In this document: positions 52,914-61,483 of the stretch, one piece after another
Layout of the letters: the number at the start of each line of letters is the position of its first letter
How positions within the stretch are numbered: position 1 is the first letter of the stretch
Assembly (NCBI GenBank): GCA_963790545.1
Contig: CAWBPA010000006.1
Location: 134,922-198,921, forward strand
Reading direction: 5' to 3'
DNA from: DATBJG01 sp963790545
GTDB lineage: Bacteria > Acidobacteriota > Vicinamibacteria > Vicinamibacterales > JAMQPK01
DNA length: 64,000 nucleotides
The notes under the pieces: model-generated
Told to the model about the DNA's origin: nothing
Databases searched by the model: none
Seen by the model: the letters and a program-made list of their open reading frames with translations, nothing else
Made by a program: the position numbers and the translations under genes

Positions 52914-53297
52914 ATGGCGATTCGAACCGAGCTCAGCCTGCGAATTCAGAACAGTCCCGGTTCCCTTTCTCGCGTCTGCCAGGCGCTTGCCGTGGAGCGC
53001 GTCAACCTGGTCGCGCTCTCTCTCGATGGATCGGGCATGCTTCGGATCGTGGTCGACAACCACATTCACGCAGCCGCAACCTTGAGGGAGCAGCACTATC
53101 ACGTTGACGAACGCGAAGTGTTGTACACCATCATGCCGAACCATCCGGGGTCGCTCGCCAGAGCGGTGAAGCTGGTAGCCGACGCCGGGGTGAATCTCGA
53201 CTACGCCTACGCGACCGGCGTCGAGAACGACCGCATGGTCGGCGTTGTCATTGGCGTTCCCGACACCATGAGAGCCTCGGCGGCTTCGGGAATATGA
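52914..53297 (+). CDS. tandem ACT-domain protein
   Basis: The 127-residue product contains two ACT-like units: residues 4-60 (TELSLRIQNSPGSLSRVCQA, VNLVALSLDGSGMLRIVVDN) and 65-120 (VLYTIMPNHPGSLARAVKLV, GVNLDYAYATGVENDRMVGV). ACT domains bind amino acids to control metabolism. No enzyme is attached, so it is a free regulator. It is followed after nine bases by a 66-residue frame and may be co-transcribed with it. Confidence 0.85.
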   Translation: MAIRTELSLRIQNSPGSLSRVCQALAVERVNLVALSLDGSGMLRIVVDNHIHAAATLREQHYHVDEREVLYTIMPNHPGSLARAVKLVADAGVNLDYAYATGVENDRMVGVVIGVPDTMRASAASGI

Positions 53298-53306
53298 ACA
53301 AAGAAA

Positions 53307-53507
53307 ATGTTCCTTCGAATTGACACCATGGACGCTGTGCTCGTCGAGTTCGATGCTGACGGGCAGGTCCGATTCCAAGACGCGGGCTGGTCAACGCCCA
53401 CTCGCCAGGAAATCCGCGCCATCATTCATGCCGCTCAAGACGAGATCGAGCAATTGACCGACCTGGTCGACGTCTTGGAGCACGCCACGCAGACGGGTCG
53501 CGAGTAA
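53307..53507 (+). CDS. small acidic helical protein of unknown function
   Basis: The 66-residue frame (ATG 53307; inner ATG 53328) encodes MDAVLVEFDADGQVRFQDAG and an acidic helix AAQDEIEQLTDLVDVLEHAT. It is in line with the ACT gene upstream. The clean heptad-like helix and the acidic composition suggest it is real; no family recognised. Confidence 0.45.
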   Translation: MFLRIDTMDAVLVEFDADGQVRFQDAGWSTPTRQEIRAIIHAAQDEIEQLTDLVDVLEHATQTGRE

Positions 53508-53508
53508 G

Positions 53509-53576
53509 TAGTCCGTAATCCGTAGTCTGTTTTCCGCCTTCTGTATTCTGTCTTCTGAATTCTGTATTCTTTCTGT
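53509..53576. repeat. word-like repeat (CTGTATT/CTGTCTT/CTGAATT)
   Basis: The words GTAGTCCGTAATCC and GTAGTCTG pass into a chain TTCTGTATTCTGTCTTCTGA, ATTCTGTATTCTTTCTG, ending on the base before the M16 ATG. The register is about seven bases with changing letters. Confidence 0.8.
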
Positions 53577-54932
53577 ATGAATCGAATGTTCCGTCTTGCC
53601 GTCTTGACGATCTTCATGGCGTCGGTGCCGCTGGGGGCAGTGACACCGCCCAAGGTGACGTTCACCTACACGCGATTGTCGAACGGTCTTCGCGTGGTGA
53701 TTTCCGAGGACCATTCGGCACCGGTCTTTTCCATTGCCGTGAACTACAACGTCGGGTCGCGTGACGAGCGAAAGGGACGCACCGGGTTTGCGCATCTCTT
53801 CGAGCACATGATGTTCAAGGGGAGCGAGAACGTTGGCACGGGTGAGCACTTCGTGCTGGTGTTCAACAACGGCGGCGACATGAACGGGACGACCAACCAG
53901 GATCGCACGGTGTACTACGAACGCCTGCCGGCGAACCAGCTCGATCTGGCGCTATATCTCGAATCCGACCGCATGCGATCGCTGGCGGTGACTCAGGAAA
54001 ACCTCGACAACCAGCGCCAGGCCGTGCAGGAAGAACGACGCCTGCGAGTGGACAATCAGCCGTACGGCCGGACTTACGAAACGATCCTCGAGCTCGCGTA
54101 CGAGAACTTTGCCTACGAGCACTCCCCGATTGGCTCGATGGCCGACCTCAATGCCGCGACCCTGGACGATGTGAAGGCCTTCTTCAAGATGTATTACGCG
54201 CCGAACAACGCGGTGCTCAGCATCGTGGGTGACGTCGATTCGAAAGCCACGCTTGCCAAAGTGCAGAAGTACTTTGGCGCGATTCCCTCCCAACCCCAAC
54301 CTCCAGTCGTAGACATGACGGAGCCGCCACAACGCGCGGAGAAACGTGCCACGCTCGACGACCCTTTGGCTCGACTGACCAGCATCGATATCGTGTATCA
54401 CATGCCAGCGGAATTAACGCCGGACGCCGATGCGCTCGCCGTGCTGGCGTCGGTGCTTTCTGCCGGTCGCAGCTCGCGCATGTATCAGGCTCTGGTGCGT
54501 GAAAAGCAGCTGGCTGTCGCAGCAGGCGCGCAGGCTGACGATGCGCGCGGACCTGGCCTTTTTTCGGTTGGCGTGACGGTTGCGCCGGGAAAGTCGCCTG
54601 CCGAGACCGAGGCCGCGGTGTACGAGGAAATCGAGCGCCTGAAGACCGGGCCTATCGAGGCCTGGGAGCTCGAAAAGGCACGCAACAACGCCAAGCGTTC
54701 GGTGGTCGGCTCGCTGACGAGCTCGCTGCAGCGTGCAATGCAGTTGTCGCAGTACGCGCTGTTTCACGATAATCCCGAGTTGATCAACACGCGATACCAA
54801 AGAGTCGAGGCGATCTCCGCCGCCGATCTTCAGCGCGTCGCCCGCGAATACTTGACCCAGGCGAATCGAACCGTCGTGACCACAATGCCCAAGGGACCTG
54901 CAAACGCGCCGAATCCCGGAGGTGCACGATGA
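53577..54932 (+). CDS. M16 zinc peptidase, catalytic subunit
   Basis: Secreted insulinase-family peptidase of 451 residues. It has a signal peptide (LAVLTIFMASVPLGAVT) and the inverted zinc motif HLFEH in GRTGFAHLFEHMMFKGSENV, with the downstream Glu in QRQAVQEERRLRVDNQPYGR. The second M16 repeat (C-terminal half) lacks a zinc site, as is normal. It overlaps the following M16 gene by four bases (ATGA), and the two products should form a catalytic/non-catalytic heterodimer in the periplasm. Confidence 0.93.
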   Translation: MNRMFRLAVLTIFMASVPLGAVTPPKVTFTYTRLSNGLRVVISEDHSAPVFSIAVNYNVGSRDERKGRTGFAHLFEHMMFKGSENVGTGEHFVLVFNNGGDMNGTTNQDRTVYYERLPANQLDLALYLESDRMRSLAVTQENLDNQRQAVQEERRLRVDNQPYGRTYETILELAYENFAYEHSPIGSMADLNAATLDDVKAFFKMYYAPNNAVLSIVGDVDSKATLAKVQKYFGAIPSQPQPPVVDMTEPPQRAEKRATLDDPLARLTSIDIVYHMPAELTPDADALAVLASVLSAGRSSRMYQALVREKQLAVAAGAQADDARGPGLFSVGVTVAPGKSPAETEAAVYEEIERLKTGPIEAWELEKARNNAKRSVVGSLTSSLQRAMQLSQYALFHDNPELINTRYQRVEAISAADLQRVAREYLTQANRTVVTTMPKGPANAPNPGGAR

Positions 54933-56386
54933 GGCGGGTGGTCATCGTGGTGCTCGCGGTCGTGTTCTGCGCGACCATCGCTTCGTCGCAGCAGCCAGAC
55001 CAGTCGACGAAAGGGGCAGTCATCAAAGGCCGCGCGCCGGTCTCCGAAGAGGTTCTTCAGGTGAAGCTGCCCCGAGCTCAGGAAGCAGAGCTCTCAAACG
55101 GGGTTCACCTGATGGTGCTCGAAGATCATCGCGCCCCGGCAATCTCGTTCCAGCTGATTATTCAGGGCGCCGGGGGTTATTACGATCCGCCCGAGCTACC
55201 GGGACTGGCCGACTTCACCGCTGCGCTCATGCGTGAGGGCACGAAGAGCCGGACCTCGCAACAGATTGCCGAACAGCTCGACACGCTGGCCGCGACCGTC
55301 GGGATCGGGACGTCCATGGGATCCCAGGTCGCGACGGTGTCGGGATCCAGTCTGACGGAAAACTTCGACCAACTTCTGACGCTCGCGACCGATATCCTGC
55401 TCAACCCGACGTTCCCCGAGGAGGAGATCGCTCGATTCAAGACGCGGCAGCGTGCCGGGTTGATTCAACAACGCAGCAATCCCGGCTTTCTGGCGCGGGA
55501 GATGATCGCGCGCGTGCTTTACGGCACCCATCCTGCCAGTCGCGTCAGCACCACGCTACCAGCGCTGGAGAGGCTGAGCACGGCCGATCTGGTCGAGTTC
55601 CACCGGCGCACTTACGTGCCCGACCATGCCGTCATTGGTGTGTCCGGTGATATCACCATGGCGGACGCTCGGAAGAAGTTCGAAGGCGCGTTGGCCGGTT
55701 GGCGCAAGACCGGTGCCGCGAGGCCGACCGTGACCGATCCCTCCGATGTTTCAGGCTCGAAGGTGTATCTCATCAACCGAGCCGGATCGGTGCAGACAAG
55801 TCTGGTCGTCGGTAGTCCCGCCATTTCGCGCCTCAGTCCCGACTACGACGTCCTTGCCGTGATGAATCACATCGTCGGAGGGGGCCCGACCGGCCGCTTG
55901 TTTCTCAACCTGCGCGAGGACAAGGGGTACACCTATGGCGCGTCCAGTGGTCTGAGCGCACTCCGGTACCGGGGAAGCTGGCAGGCCTCGACCGATGTGC
56001 GATCCGAGGTCACAGGACCGGCGCTCACGGAACTGATCGGTGAGATTCGCCGCCTCCGCGACGAGCGGGTTCCTGATCGCGAATTTCGAGCGGCCAAGCG
56101 GGCGCTGGTGGCCAGCTTTGCGCTCGATCTCGAGTCGCCGGGCGGGATTCTGGGCGACCATCTCACCCGGTGGCTCTATAACCTGCCGGTTGACTATTGG
56201 GACAAATACCCGGACCGCATCATGGCCGTGACCCAGGAGCAGGTTCAGGCGGCAGCCCGCAAGTATCTCGACGCCTCACGACTGCAGATTGTCGCTGTTG
56301 GCGACAGCACGAAAGTCGTTGACTCGCTGAAAGCGTTTGGAACAGTCGAGACCTACGATACCGAAGGAAAGAAAATCGGGGACTAG
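54929..56386 (+). CDS. M16 peptidase-like partner subunit without zinc motif
   Basis: The 485-residue product has the M16 fold: LSNGVHLMVLEDHRAPAISF, LPGLADFTAALMREGTKSRT, QRSNPGFLAREMIARVLYGT and the late MNHIVGGGPTGRLFLNLRED, KGYTYGASSGLSAL. Where the partner has HLFEH it reads LADFT, so no zinc can be bound. It has its own signal peptide (VVIVVLAVVFCATIASSQQ). Non-catalytic M16 subunits help substrate capture. Word-like repeat follows the stop. Confidence 0.92.
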   Translation: MRRVVIVVLAVVFCATIASSQQPDQSTKGAVIKGRAPVSEEVLQVKLPRAQEAELSNGVHLMVLEDHRAPAISFQLIIQGAGGYYDPPELPGLADFTAALMREGTKSRTSQQIAEQLDTLAATVGIGTSMGSQVATVSGSSLTENFDQLLTLATDILLNPTFPEEEIARFKTRQRAGLIQQRSNPGFLAREMIARVLYGTHPASRVSTTLPALERLSTADLVEFHRRTYVPDHAVIGVSGDITMADARKKFEGALAGWRKTGAARPTVTDPSDVSGSKVYLINRAGSVQTSLVVGSPAISRLSPDYDVLAVMNHIVGGGPTGRLFLNLREDKGYTYGASSGLSALRYRGSWQASTDVRSEVTGPALTELIGEIRRLRDERVPDREFRAAKRALVASFALDLESPGGILGDHLTRWLYNLPVDYWDKYPDRIMAVTQEQVQAAARKYLDASRLQIVAVGDSTKVVDSLKAFGTVETYDTEGKKIGD

Positions 56387-56387
56387 G

Positions 56388-56450
56388 GGTTGGGGATTCG
56401 GGATTCGCCGAACCCCGAATCCCGAACCCATGAGGTGAGCGCCGAATCCC
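56388..56450. repeat. word-like repeat with hairpin (GGGATTCGGGATTCG)
   Basis: Left words GGGGATTCGGGATTCG and right words CCCCGAATCCCGAACCC. TTCGGGATTCG (56397-56407) pairs perfectly with CGAATCCCGAA (56416-56426) around an eight-base loop. A further GCCGAATCCCCAAGG follows. It separates convergent genes and may terminate both. Confidence 0.75.
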
Positions 56451-56456
56451 CAAGGC

Positions 56457-56936
56457 TTACGGCCGCAGCCTCAACTGTCCGCGGATCTCACCGCCCGGAT
56501 TGACGGCCGAGTGTATGTTCACGTAGCTGTTCCCGCCCAGCACCGCCTGCAAGAAGTCCTCGAACGACCGAATGCCGATTTCGGGTCGAAGGACAATGTT
56601 GGATTCATCGCAGGAGATAGAGAAGTTGAAGTCGTTGGACGCGTTGACGGGCACGACGGCATTGCACACAACCGGCCCGGCGACGCCATCGGCGCCAACG
56701 TGGATATGCCCTTGCGTCACGCCGCTCGGAAGGTTGAACGCCGTGCCCGTGCAGGAGATAGTGCGGGCACTGATATTCACCGCGCATTCCGCAGTGCCCA
56801 ACGCGCCGGATGTGACCTTGTTCGGTGCCTCGTTTCCGCCGTTCAGTATTGCCTCCATTTGCACCTGCTGAGCTGAGACGGGTGCTGCCAACAGTGCCAC
56901 CGCGAAGCCGGCGGCCAGAATCACTCGTTTCGACAT
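56457..56936 (-). CDS. secreted CHRD-domain protein
   Basis: The 159-residue product has a signal peptide (VILAAGFAVALLAAPVSAQQ) followed by a single CHRD domain: MEAILNGGNEAPNKVTSGAL, GVTQGHIHVGADGVAGPVV and the end YVNIHSAVNPGGEIRGQLRL. CHRD domains occur in chordin and in many bacterial secreted proteins; their bacterial role is unknown. A strong AGGAGG site precedes ATG 56936. Convergent with the M16 pair. Confidence 0.92.
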   Translation of the reverse strand: MSKRVILAAGFAVALLAAPVSAQQVQMEAILNGGNEAPNKVTSGALGTAECAVNISARTISCTGTAFNLPSGVTQGHIHVGADGVAGPVVCNAVVPVNASNDFNFSISCDESNIVLRPEIGIRSFEDFLQAVLGGNSYVNIHSAVNPGGEIRGQLRLRP

Positions 56937-57267
56937 GGGACCCTACCTCCTGAAAGTAAAAGGGATCACCCCTTTGGGCCAAGCACAGCGGCCACGCACA
57001 ATCTGCGCCACCGCCAAAACCGTAATTGTCTGCGCCTTCCGGCTTCCCATCTTCACAATTTCTTACGGCCCGCGAAAATTGCGGCAGTTTGCGTAAATTC
57101 CACGAAATCACGCGAGCTGCGCCGAACGCGGGTCCACGCGGGTCAACACTTCGCTTGCTTACATCTGAGGTCTTGTTTATGCTGTTCGGGCCTTATTTTT
57201 CACCACTTTGCGGGGATCGGTGCGCTCGCTCCACCACCGCGAAATCCACCAGTTACAGGGGGCTCGA
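56937..57267. other. 331-base divergent intergenic region
   Basis: Holds the leader of the CHRD gene on the minus strand and the promoter at 57155-57183 on the plus strand. On the minus strand CCGTAAGAAATTGT and ACAATTACGG can pair imperfectly around an inner GGAAGCCGGAAGG stretch, so a structured leader RNA is possible, but I could not match it to a known riboswitch. Confidence 0.5.
57155..57183 (+). promoter_or_regulatory. sigma-70 type promoter candidate for the aldehyde oxidoreductase operon
   Basis: -35 TTGCTT (57155-57160), 17-base spacer, -10 TATGCT (57178-57183), about 85 bases upstream of the first ATG of the operon. Confidence 0.4.
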
Positions 57268-57873
57268 ATGGCTCCAGACGATGATGTTTCCTTCAGTCGA
57301 CGGGACTTTCTGAAGACCGTCGGTGTGGGCGGACTTGCGACCTCTGTCATGGGTGGCGAGGCCGAGGCCCAGACTGGCCTCCCGCGTGGCGCCGTCGGTC
57401 CCGGTGAAGTCCCGATTACGCTCACCATCAACGGCCGACGGCACGAGCTTCGGGTCGAGCCGCGCGTGACGCTGCTCGATGCCGTGCGCATGAGACTCGA
57501 TCTGACCGGACAGAAGCGCGTGTGCGATCGGGGCTCGTGCGGCGCGTGCACGATGATTGTCGATGGTCGAACGGTTTACTCCTGTTCCACGCTGGCCATC
57601 GAGATGCAGGGCAAACAGATTCGCACGGTCGAAGGGCTTGCACAGGGGAACACCCTGCATCCGGTGCAACAGGCATTCTGCGATCGGGACGGCATGATGT
57701 GTGGCTTCTGCACGCCGGGCTTCATCATGGCCACCGTGGCGCTGCTCGAGAGGAATCCAAACCCCACACCGGTTCAAGCGCGTCGCGCGCTTGACGGCAA
57801 CATCTGCCGCTGCGGCACCCATGTCCGTGTGGTTGAAGCGGCCCTCTCAGCGAAAGGGGTGACCCGTGGCTGA
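57268..57873 (+). CDS. Tat-exported [2Fe-2S] subunit of a PaoABC-like aldehyde oxidoreductase
   Basis: The 201-residue product has a twin-arginine signal (SRRDFLKTVGVGGLATSVMG), a plant-type [2Fe-2S] site (KRVCDRGSCGACTMIVDGRT, YSCSTL) and a second cluster site (MCGFCTPGFIM, GNICRCGTHVRV). This matches the small subunit of the xanthine-oxidase family, PaoA/YagT in particular because of the Tat signal. It carries electrons and takes the folded complex to the periplasm. ATG 57268 is chosen over 57208. It overlaps the large-subunit gene by eight bases. Confidence 0.92.
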   Translation: MAPDDDVSFSRRDFLKTVGVGGLATSVMGGEAEAQTGLPRGAVGPGEVPITLTINGRRHELRVEPRVTLLDAVRMRLDLTGQKRVCDRGSCGACTMIVDGRTVYSCSTLAIEMQGKQIRTVEGLAQGNTLHPVQQAFCDRDGMMCGFCTPGFIMATVALLERNPNPTPVQARRALDGNICRCGTHVRVVEAALSAKGVTRG

Positions 57874-60073
57874 TGAACCGCGCCCGGATGATCAGGCCCA
57901 ACAGGGACCCCCGCCGCCACCACCGGCGGTCCCAACACCGCACGCGCAGTATCCCTGGCCCAATCAGCCACGGTTGATTGGGACGAGCGTCAAGCGACTG
58001 GACGGCCCGGACAAAGTCCAGGGGCGCGCGAAGTACACGTTCGACGTGACGCGGCCGGGGATGCTGTACGGAAAAATCGTTCGCTCACCTCACGCACACG
58101 CCCGTGTCCTCTCGGTCGATCTGTCGGCCGCCCTCAAAGCTCCCGGTGTCAAAGCGGGACTGGTCCACGTTGAGATTGGCAAGCGTGTCATGTACCAGGG
58201 TGACGAAGTGGCTGCCATCGCGGCTGCCACAGAAGAGCAGGCAATAGACGCCGCACGCCTCGTCAGAGTCGAGTACGAACCACTCCCACACTTTGCCAAC
58301 GAAGAACAGGCCATGCGGCCCGATGCGCCGAAGTTGTTCGATGCCGGCAATGTGGTTCAGGCTCAGGTTCAGGAAACAGGGGACCTCGAGGCCGGCCGAA
58401 AGGCGGCGGTCCACACGATCGAAGCCGAGTACTCGACGCACGTCATCACGCACGTGTGTCTCGAAAGTCACGGCACGGTCTGCGAATGGGAGGGCGACAA
58501 GCTCACGGCATGGGTCTCCACGCAGGGCGTGCACGGCACACGGCAGCAGTTCGCCACAGCGCTCAATATTCCCCAAGCCAACGTCCGCGTCATCACCCAG
58601 TTCATGGGCGGCGGCTTCGGCAGCAAGTTCGGGCCCGACGTTCAGGGTCTGATCTGCGCGCGTCTTGCCAAGATGGCTGCCGCTCCGGTCAAGCTGATGC
58701 TCGATCGCAAAGAAGAGCATCTCGCGACCGGAAACCGACCGTCGGCTCATGCGCGGATCAAGGCCGGATGCGACGCCAACGGCATGCTCACTTTTTTCGA
58801 GGCCGACAGCTGGGGTACTGGCGGAGCGGGTGCAGGGTCCAATTTTCCGCTCCCGTATCTCTACGTTTTCCCGAACCGCACACGCAGGCATCGAAACGTC
58901 TACATCAATGCGGGCCTGCAGCGCGCCATGCGGGCGCCAGGACATCCGCAGGGCTGCTTCCTGACCGAGCTCATGATGGACGAGCTGGCCGACCAGGCCC
59001 GCATCGACCCTCTGGAGTTCCGTCTGCGAAACCTCCCACCTGATGCCCCGAACGCTCGATGGAGAACCTATTACCCGATGGGGGCGCAAAAAATTGGCTG
59101 GAGCCGCCGGCATCCAACCGGCGATCCGACGCCAGGACCCATCAAGAAGGGCATGGGCTGCTCGGGACATCTCTGGGGCGGGGCCGGGCAAGGGACGCGC
59201 GTCCACCTCGAGATTCATCCTGACGGCGGCGTCGTGGTGCAGTGCGGAACCCAGGATATTGGCACTGGCACCAAAACGATCGTGGCAATGGTCGCGGCCG
59301 AGTCGCTGGGGCTCGAGCTCAATCAGGTGAACGCGCAGATTGGCGACAGCAACTATCCGTTCAGCGGGGCGAGCGGTGGCAGCACGACTGCAGCCTCGGT
59401 GTCGCCGGCCATTCGCGTCACGGCGGGAAAAGCACTCGATGCCCTGTTTGCGAAGGTTGCCCCGACGCTGAGCGTTCAGCCGACCCAGCTCGTGGCCACG
59501 GGTGGTCGCATCCAGGTTCGCGACAACCCATCGAGGAACGTCGCCTGGCGGGATGCCTGCAAGCTGCTGGGAACCGAACCCATCTCGATGGATGGCCAGT
59601 GGGAAGCGGGGTTGTCTTCGAGCGGCAGTTCGGGCGTTCAGTTTGCTGAAGTGGAAGTGGACGTCGAGACTGGAATCACCCGGATCACGAAAATCGTCGC
59701 GATTCAGGACTGCGGGCTCATCGTCGACAAGCTGACCGCAGAAAGCCAGACCCACGGCGGCATCATTGCGTCCATCAACTTCGCGCTCTACGAGGACCGC
59801 ATCCTCGACCGCAATACAGCGCAGATGGTCAACCCGAACATGGAGTTCTATCTGATGGCGAGCCCGTCAGATGTCCCCGAGATTGATCTCACGCTGATCA
59901 ATCAGCCCGAGCGGGGTGTCATCGGCATTGGTGAGCCACCCACGGTTGCTACGGCGTCAGCCATCGCCAACGCAGTGGCCAACGCGACCGGCGTTCGAAT
60001 TCGTTCGCTGCCGTTGACACCCGCCAAGATCATCGCCGCGCTCGAGCGCGAGAAAAGAGGAGGAACGCTGTGA
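57866..60073 (+). CDS. molybdopterin-binding large subunit, xanthine-oxidase family (PaoC-like)
   Basis: Catalytic subunit of 735 residues holding the molybdenum cofactor. After a Pro-rich leader it has RLDGPDKVQGRAKYTFDVTR, the cofactor loop QFMGGGFGSKFGPDVQGLIC, QRAMRAPGHPQGCFLTELMM, GTQDIGTGTKTIVAMVAAES and the late GIGEPPTVATASAIANAVAN with the catalytic-Glu region. Oxidises aldehydes or N-heterocycles with water as oxygen source. No signal of its own, so it should leave the cell on the Tat-tagged small subunit. Confidence 0.93.
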   Translation: MADEPRPDDQAQQGPPPPPPAVPTPHAQYPWPNQPRLIGTSVKRLDGPDKVQGRAKYTFDVTRPGMLYGKIVRSPHAHARVLSVDLSAALKAPGVKAGLVHVEIGKRVMYQGDEVAAIAAATEEQAIDAARLVRVEYEPLPHFANEEQAMRPDAPKLFDAGNVVQAQVQETGDLEAGRKAAVHTIEAEYSTHVITHVCLESHGTVCEWEGDKLTAWVSTQGVHGTRQQFATALNIPQANVRVITQFMGGGFGSKFGPDVQGLICARLAKMAAAPVKLMLDRKEEHLATGNRPSAHARIKAGCDANGMLTFFEADSWGTGGAGAGSNFPLPYLYVFPNRTRRHRNVYINAGLQRAMRAPGHPQGCFLTELMMDELADQARIDPLEFRLRNLPPDAPNARWRTYYPMGAQKIGWSRRHPTGDPTPGPIKKGMGCSGHLWGGAGQGTRVHLEIHPDGGVVVQCGTQDIGTGTKTIVAMVAAESLGLELNQVNAQIGDSNYPFSGASGGSTTAASVSPAIRVTAGKALDALFAKVAPTLSVQPTQLVATGGRIQVRDNPSRNVAWRDACKLLGTEPISMDGQWEAGLSSSGSSGVQFAEVEVDVETGITRITKIVAIQDCGLIVDKLTAESQTHGGIIASINFALYEDRILDRNTAQMVNPNMEFYLMASPSDVPEIDLTLINQPERGVIGIGEPPTVATASAIANAVANATGVRIRSLPLTPAKIIAALEREKRGGTL

Positions 60074-61080
60074 AAGCGTTTGCCTACGTCAACGCCGCCA
60101 ACGAAAAAGAAGCGGTCGCCGCCCTGGCTTCGGGCGGTATGGATGCGCGAACCGCGGGGCCGGATCGAAAGTACCTTCCGCTTGCCGGCGGCATGGATCT
60201 CCTGGCGCGGATGAAGGACTACACGCACCAGCCGGACGTGCTCGTCAATGTCAAGAACCTGGACACGACCATTCGCCAGACGCCGGACGGCGGGTTGCGC
60301 ATCGGGTCGGCGGTGAAGCTGATCGACGTGATCGAGAACGATGCGGTCGCCAAGAACTATCCGGCGTTCCACTATGCGGCGGTCGAGGTCGGAACGCCGC
60401 AGATTCGCCATCTTGGAACCGTGGGTGGCAACCTGAACCAGCGGCCGCGCTGCTGGTACTTTCGGAACGAGGAATTTCACTGCCTCAAGAAGGGTGGCGC
60501 GCGGTGCTTTTCCGTTGACGGCGAAAATCAGTTCCACGCCATCTTCGGCGAAGGGCCGTGTCACATCGTGCATCCCTCGAGCCTGGCTGTCCCGTCCATC
60601 GCCTACGGCGCACGATTCCGCGTGGTGGGGCCAAACGGCGAGCGAGAGGTCGCAGCCGAAGACTATTTCGTGATGCCCGATCGAAGTCTCTTCAGCGAAA
60701 ACATCTTGGCGCCCGACGAGCTCCTGACCCACGTGATTCTGCCAGCCCCGCGCAATCTCAAGAGCGCGAGCTACGAGGTGCGCTTCAAGCCATCGCACGA
60801 CTGGCCGATTGCCATGGCAACCGCCGTGCTGACGATGAGTGGCTCCACCGTGCAGTCCTCGCGCATCGTCATGGGTGCCGTGGCGCCGATACCCTGGCGA
60901 GCGCCCGCAGCCGAGGCGGCCCTTGCTGGCAGGCAGGTTACCGAAGCCGTTGCGACCGCCGCCGCGGAGGCTGCGCTGAAGGGCGCCAAGCCGATGAGCG
61001 GCAACGCTTACAAAGTGCAGGTGGCAAAAACAGCCGTGAAGCGAGCGCTACTGCAAGCGGCGGGAATCACTTATGCATGA
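60070..61080 (+). CDS. FAD-binding subunit with extra Fe-S cysteines (PaoB/YagS-like)
   Basis: The 336-residue product starts GTG 60070 in a four-base overlap (GTGA) with the large-subunit stop. It has the FAD site PLAGGMDLLARMKDYTHQPD and TPQIRHLGTVGGNLNQRPRC. Then follows the Cys-rich stretch CWYFRNEEFHCLKKGGARCF and GPCHIVHPSSLAVPSIAYGA, as in PaoB, where the cysteines hold an additional [4Fe-4S] cluster. This marks the operon as PaoABC-like, not xanthine dehydrogenase. Gene order here is A-C-B instead of the A-B-C of E. coli. No PaoD/XdhC maturation gene follows. Confidence 0.92.
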   Translation: MKAFAYVNAANEKEAVAALASGGMDARTAGPDRKYLPLAGGMDLLARMKDYTHQPDVLVNVKNLDTTIRQTPDGGLRIGSAVKLIDVIENDAVAKNYPAFHYAAVEVGTPQIRHLGTVGGNLNQRPRCWYFRNEEFHCLKKGGARCFSVDGENQFHAIFGEGPCHIVHPSSLAVPSIAYGARFRVVGPNGEREVAAEDYFVMPDRSLFSENILAPDELLTHVILPAPRNLKSASYEVRFKPSHDWPIAMATAVLTMSGSTVQSSRIVMGAVAPIPWRAPAAEAALAGRQVTEAVATAAAEAALKGAKPMSGNAYKVQVAKTAVKRALLQAAGITYA

Positions 61081-61306
61081 GCACCCAAAACCCACGTCCC
61101 CGAAGGTGAATGACACGCATTGCCTTCAGTTGCGGCATAAGGGGATGTACGTCCCGGCAAACTCTGATAGCCATCAGGATCAATTCCTCGATCCCTACGA
61201 CGCGACGCATTACTGGTGTGTGTACACGCAGCGTGGGATTGGGCCAGATGGAGAGCCGGTCAACCGCGAGAGTTGCCGCGAAGGCCGGGAGTGCTGCGAA
61301 CATTAA
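61073..61306 (+). CDS. small Cys/His-rich protein at the end of the aldehyde oxidoreductase operon
   Basis: The 77-residue product overlaps the FAD-subunit gene by eight bases. It reads PKVNDTHCLQLRHKGMYVPA, DPYDATHYWCVYTQRGIGPD and ends ESCREGRECCEH: five Cys and six His in 77 residues, clustered at both ends, suggest metal or Fe-S binding. The coupled start and non-random composition support a real gene. I know of no named family; a maturation or electron-transfer helper for the operon is a guess. Confidence 0.6.
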   Translation: MHEHPKPTSPKVNDTHCLQLRHKGMYVPANSDSHQDQFLDPYDATHYWCVYTQRGIGPDGEPVNRESCREGRECCEH

Positions 61307-61370
61307 ACGCTAAACGCGGATTCACGCGGATCTCAAGAACGATCACGCGGATCTGAGAGAACATGAAACA
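61307..61370. repeat. word-like repeat (ACGCGGATCTC / ACGCTAAACGCGG)
   Basis: Variants of AACGCGGATTCACGCGGATC and GATCACGCGGATCTGAGAGA in tandem directly after the last gene of the operon. Confidence 0.7.
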
Positions 61371-61399
61371 GTGCCCACTGGTCAGTGGCCAGAAATTGC

Positions 61400-61424
61400 T
61401 GTAGCGTCCGGCTTTAGCCGGACG
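61400..61424 (+). repeat. TGTAG-stem-TTTA-stem hairpin element, copy 1 of an identical pair
   Basis: A 25-base sequence beginning TGTAGCGTCCGGCTTTAGCC and ending GGACG, with a perfect 8-bp stem (CGTCCGGC/GCCGGACG) and loop TTTA. Identical to 62178-62202; the two copies stand in direct orientation on either side of the DUF1326 gene. Confidence 0.9.
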
Positions 61425-61451
61425 TCAGCGCCCGTTAAAGTCGACCGAGCG

Positions 61452-61460
61452 TGCTATACT
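61452..61460 (+). promoter_or_regulatory. extended -10 promoter
   Basis: TGCTATACT (TGn plus TATACT) 24 bases upstream of ATG 61484. Confidence 0.5.
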
Positions 61461-61483
61461 TGACGTCCTTCGAGAGGTGCGAG

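Noticed and set aside
56937..57120. Possible cyclic-di-GMP (GEMM) riboswitch in the CHRD leader, suggested by TACGCAAAC
   Set aside because: The second conserved block, the tetraloop and the receptor helix could not be found; only an unspecific stem remains.
58085..59755. 556-codon minus-strand open frame opposite the molybdopterin subunit
   Set aside because: Antisense shadow caused by high GC; the plus-strand protein is certain.
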